Source of the DNA: Pseudomonas sp. TNT3 | Lineage (GTDB): Bacteria > Pseudomonadota > Gammaproteobacteria > Pseudomonadales > Pseudomonadaceae | DNA: 64,000 nucleotides | Reading direction: 5' to 3' | Assembly (NCBI RefSeq): GCF_010095445.2 | Contig: NZ_WFGV02000016.1 | Coordinates: 1-64,000 of the forward strand | Part shown: positions 63,632-64,000 of the stretch, piece by piece | Numbering within the stretch: position 1 is the first letter of the stretch | How the letters are laid out: the number at the start of each line of letters is the position of its first letter | Made by a program: the position numbers and the translations under genes | Notes under the pieces: model-generated | Seen by the model: the letters and a program-made list of their open reading frames with translations, nothing else | Told to the model about the DNA's origin: nothing | Database searches by the model: none

Positions 63632-64000
63632 TCACTCCCGCGATTCAACCCCCAACTCGTCCCACACTGACTCCGCCAAATGGAACGTCGCATTCGCCGC
63701 CGGGATACCGCAATAGATCGCGCTCTGCATGATGACTTCCTTGATCTCGCCACGGGTCACGCCGTTGTTGGCGGCGGCACGCAGGTGCAGCTTCAGCTCT
63801 TCATTGCGGTTCATGCCGATCAGCATGGCGATGGTGATCAGGCTGCGGGTGTGACGCGGCAGGCCCGGACGGGTCCAGATGTCCCCCCAGGCGTGGCGGG
63901 TGATCATTTCCTGAAACTCCGAGTTGAACTCGGTCAGGGCGTTCAGGCTGCGATCGACATGAGCGTCGCCCAGTACCGCGCGGCGGACCTTCAGGCCTTC
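63632..64000 (-). CDS. pcaC: 4-carboxymuconolactone decarboxylase PcaC (5' end outside window)
   Basis: The last 122 residues of PcaC are present; the frame is open to the window edge, which cuts off only a few N-terminal residues. EGLKVRRAVLGDAHVDRSLN, then HAWGDIWTRPGLPRHTRSLI, HLRAAANNGVTRGEIKEV and YCGIPAANATFHLAE with the catalytic His and Cys. Decarboxylates gamma-carboxymuconolactone in the protocatechuate branch of the beta-ketoadipate pathway. Confidence 0.92.
   Translation of the reverse strand, partial: EGLKVRRAVLGDAHVDRSLNALTEFNSEFQEMITRHAWGDIWTRPGLPRHTRSLITIAMLIGMNRNEELKLHLRAAANNGVTRGEIKEVIMQSAIYCGIPAANATFHLAESVWDELGVESRE

Noticed and set aside
1-64000. CRISPR array, rRNA genes, insertion sequences
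   Set aside because: No regularly spaced repeats, no rRNA sequence and no transposase motifs were seen; all repeats are REP-like, att or regulatory.

Overview
The window looks like a chromosome segment of a Pseudomonas of the P. fluorescens/P. putida type. The reasons are the PhaG-type transacylase, an EmhR/TtgR-EmhABC efflux cluster followed by a BenF-like porin and pcaC (the order I recall from P. putida KT2440), olsBA, a XenB-type flavoprotein, and many REP/REPIN-like palindromes between high-GC genes. These are identifications by eye; no search was run.

Layout. 1-1324: C-terminal end of an Rhs protein with an unclassified toxin tip, overlapped by a probable immunity gene. 1325-5841: a conserved intergenic element and small Pseudomonas-type gene, a sensor diguanylate cyclase, a CWC protein, rsuA and phaG. 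6021-6094: tRNA-Gly(CCC), the insertion point of a 15.1-kb genomic island (6048-21210) bounded by a 47-bp direct repeat of the tRNA 3' end and carrying a tyrosine integrase at its right end.

The island is a mosaic. It holds a GHKL ATPase/STAS-like pair, a GrlR-like protein, a GNAT protein, a KAP-type NTPase, a zinc-ribbon protein, a DUF5677-like and a DUF4145-like helical protein, decayed P2-like prophage pieces (Dam-type methylase, headless portal), an AlpA-like regulator and a Septu-like ATPase/HNH pair. Several of these are known or plausible anti-phage genes, so the island reads as a defence island built on prophage remains. Long stretches (about 9.3-12.5 kb and 17.8-19.8 kb) are visibly AT-richer than the flanks.

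21211-38115 is ordinary core/accessory chromosome: tam, small envelope and stress genes, a PAS-GAF-GGDEF cyclase, LysE and YdcZ/DMT exporters around a LysR regulator, an MFS transporter, a YiaY-type alcohol dehydrogenase, a SIR2-like DUF4917 protein, and an XRE-cupin regulator divergent from a class II aldolase and a DapA-like lyase, with a perfect palindromic operator candidate between them. 38248-40562 is a small phage-derived patch (Ogr-like zinc finger, CI-like repressor, LuxR-type HTH plus two holin-like proteins) with no structural genes.

40695-64000 is core: TPM/LemA operon, bglX, yceI-clsB, a serine hydrolase, an acyl-CoA dehydrogenase-like gene divergent from olsBA (candidate Pho box), acpH, an ArsR-MFS-XenB cluster with repeated operator-like motifs, emhR-emhABC with a TtgR-type operator, an OprD-family porin and the start-truncated (by the window edge) pcaC.
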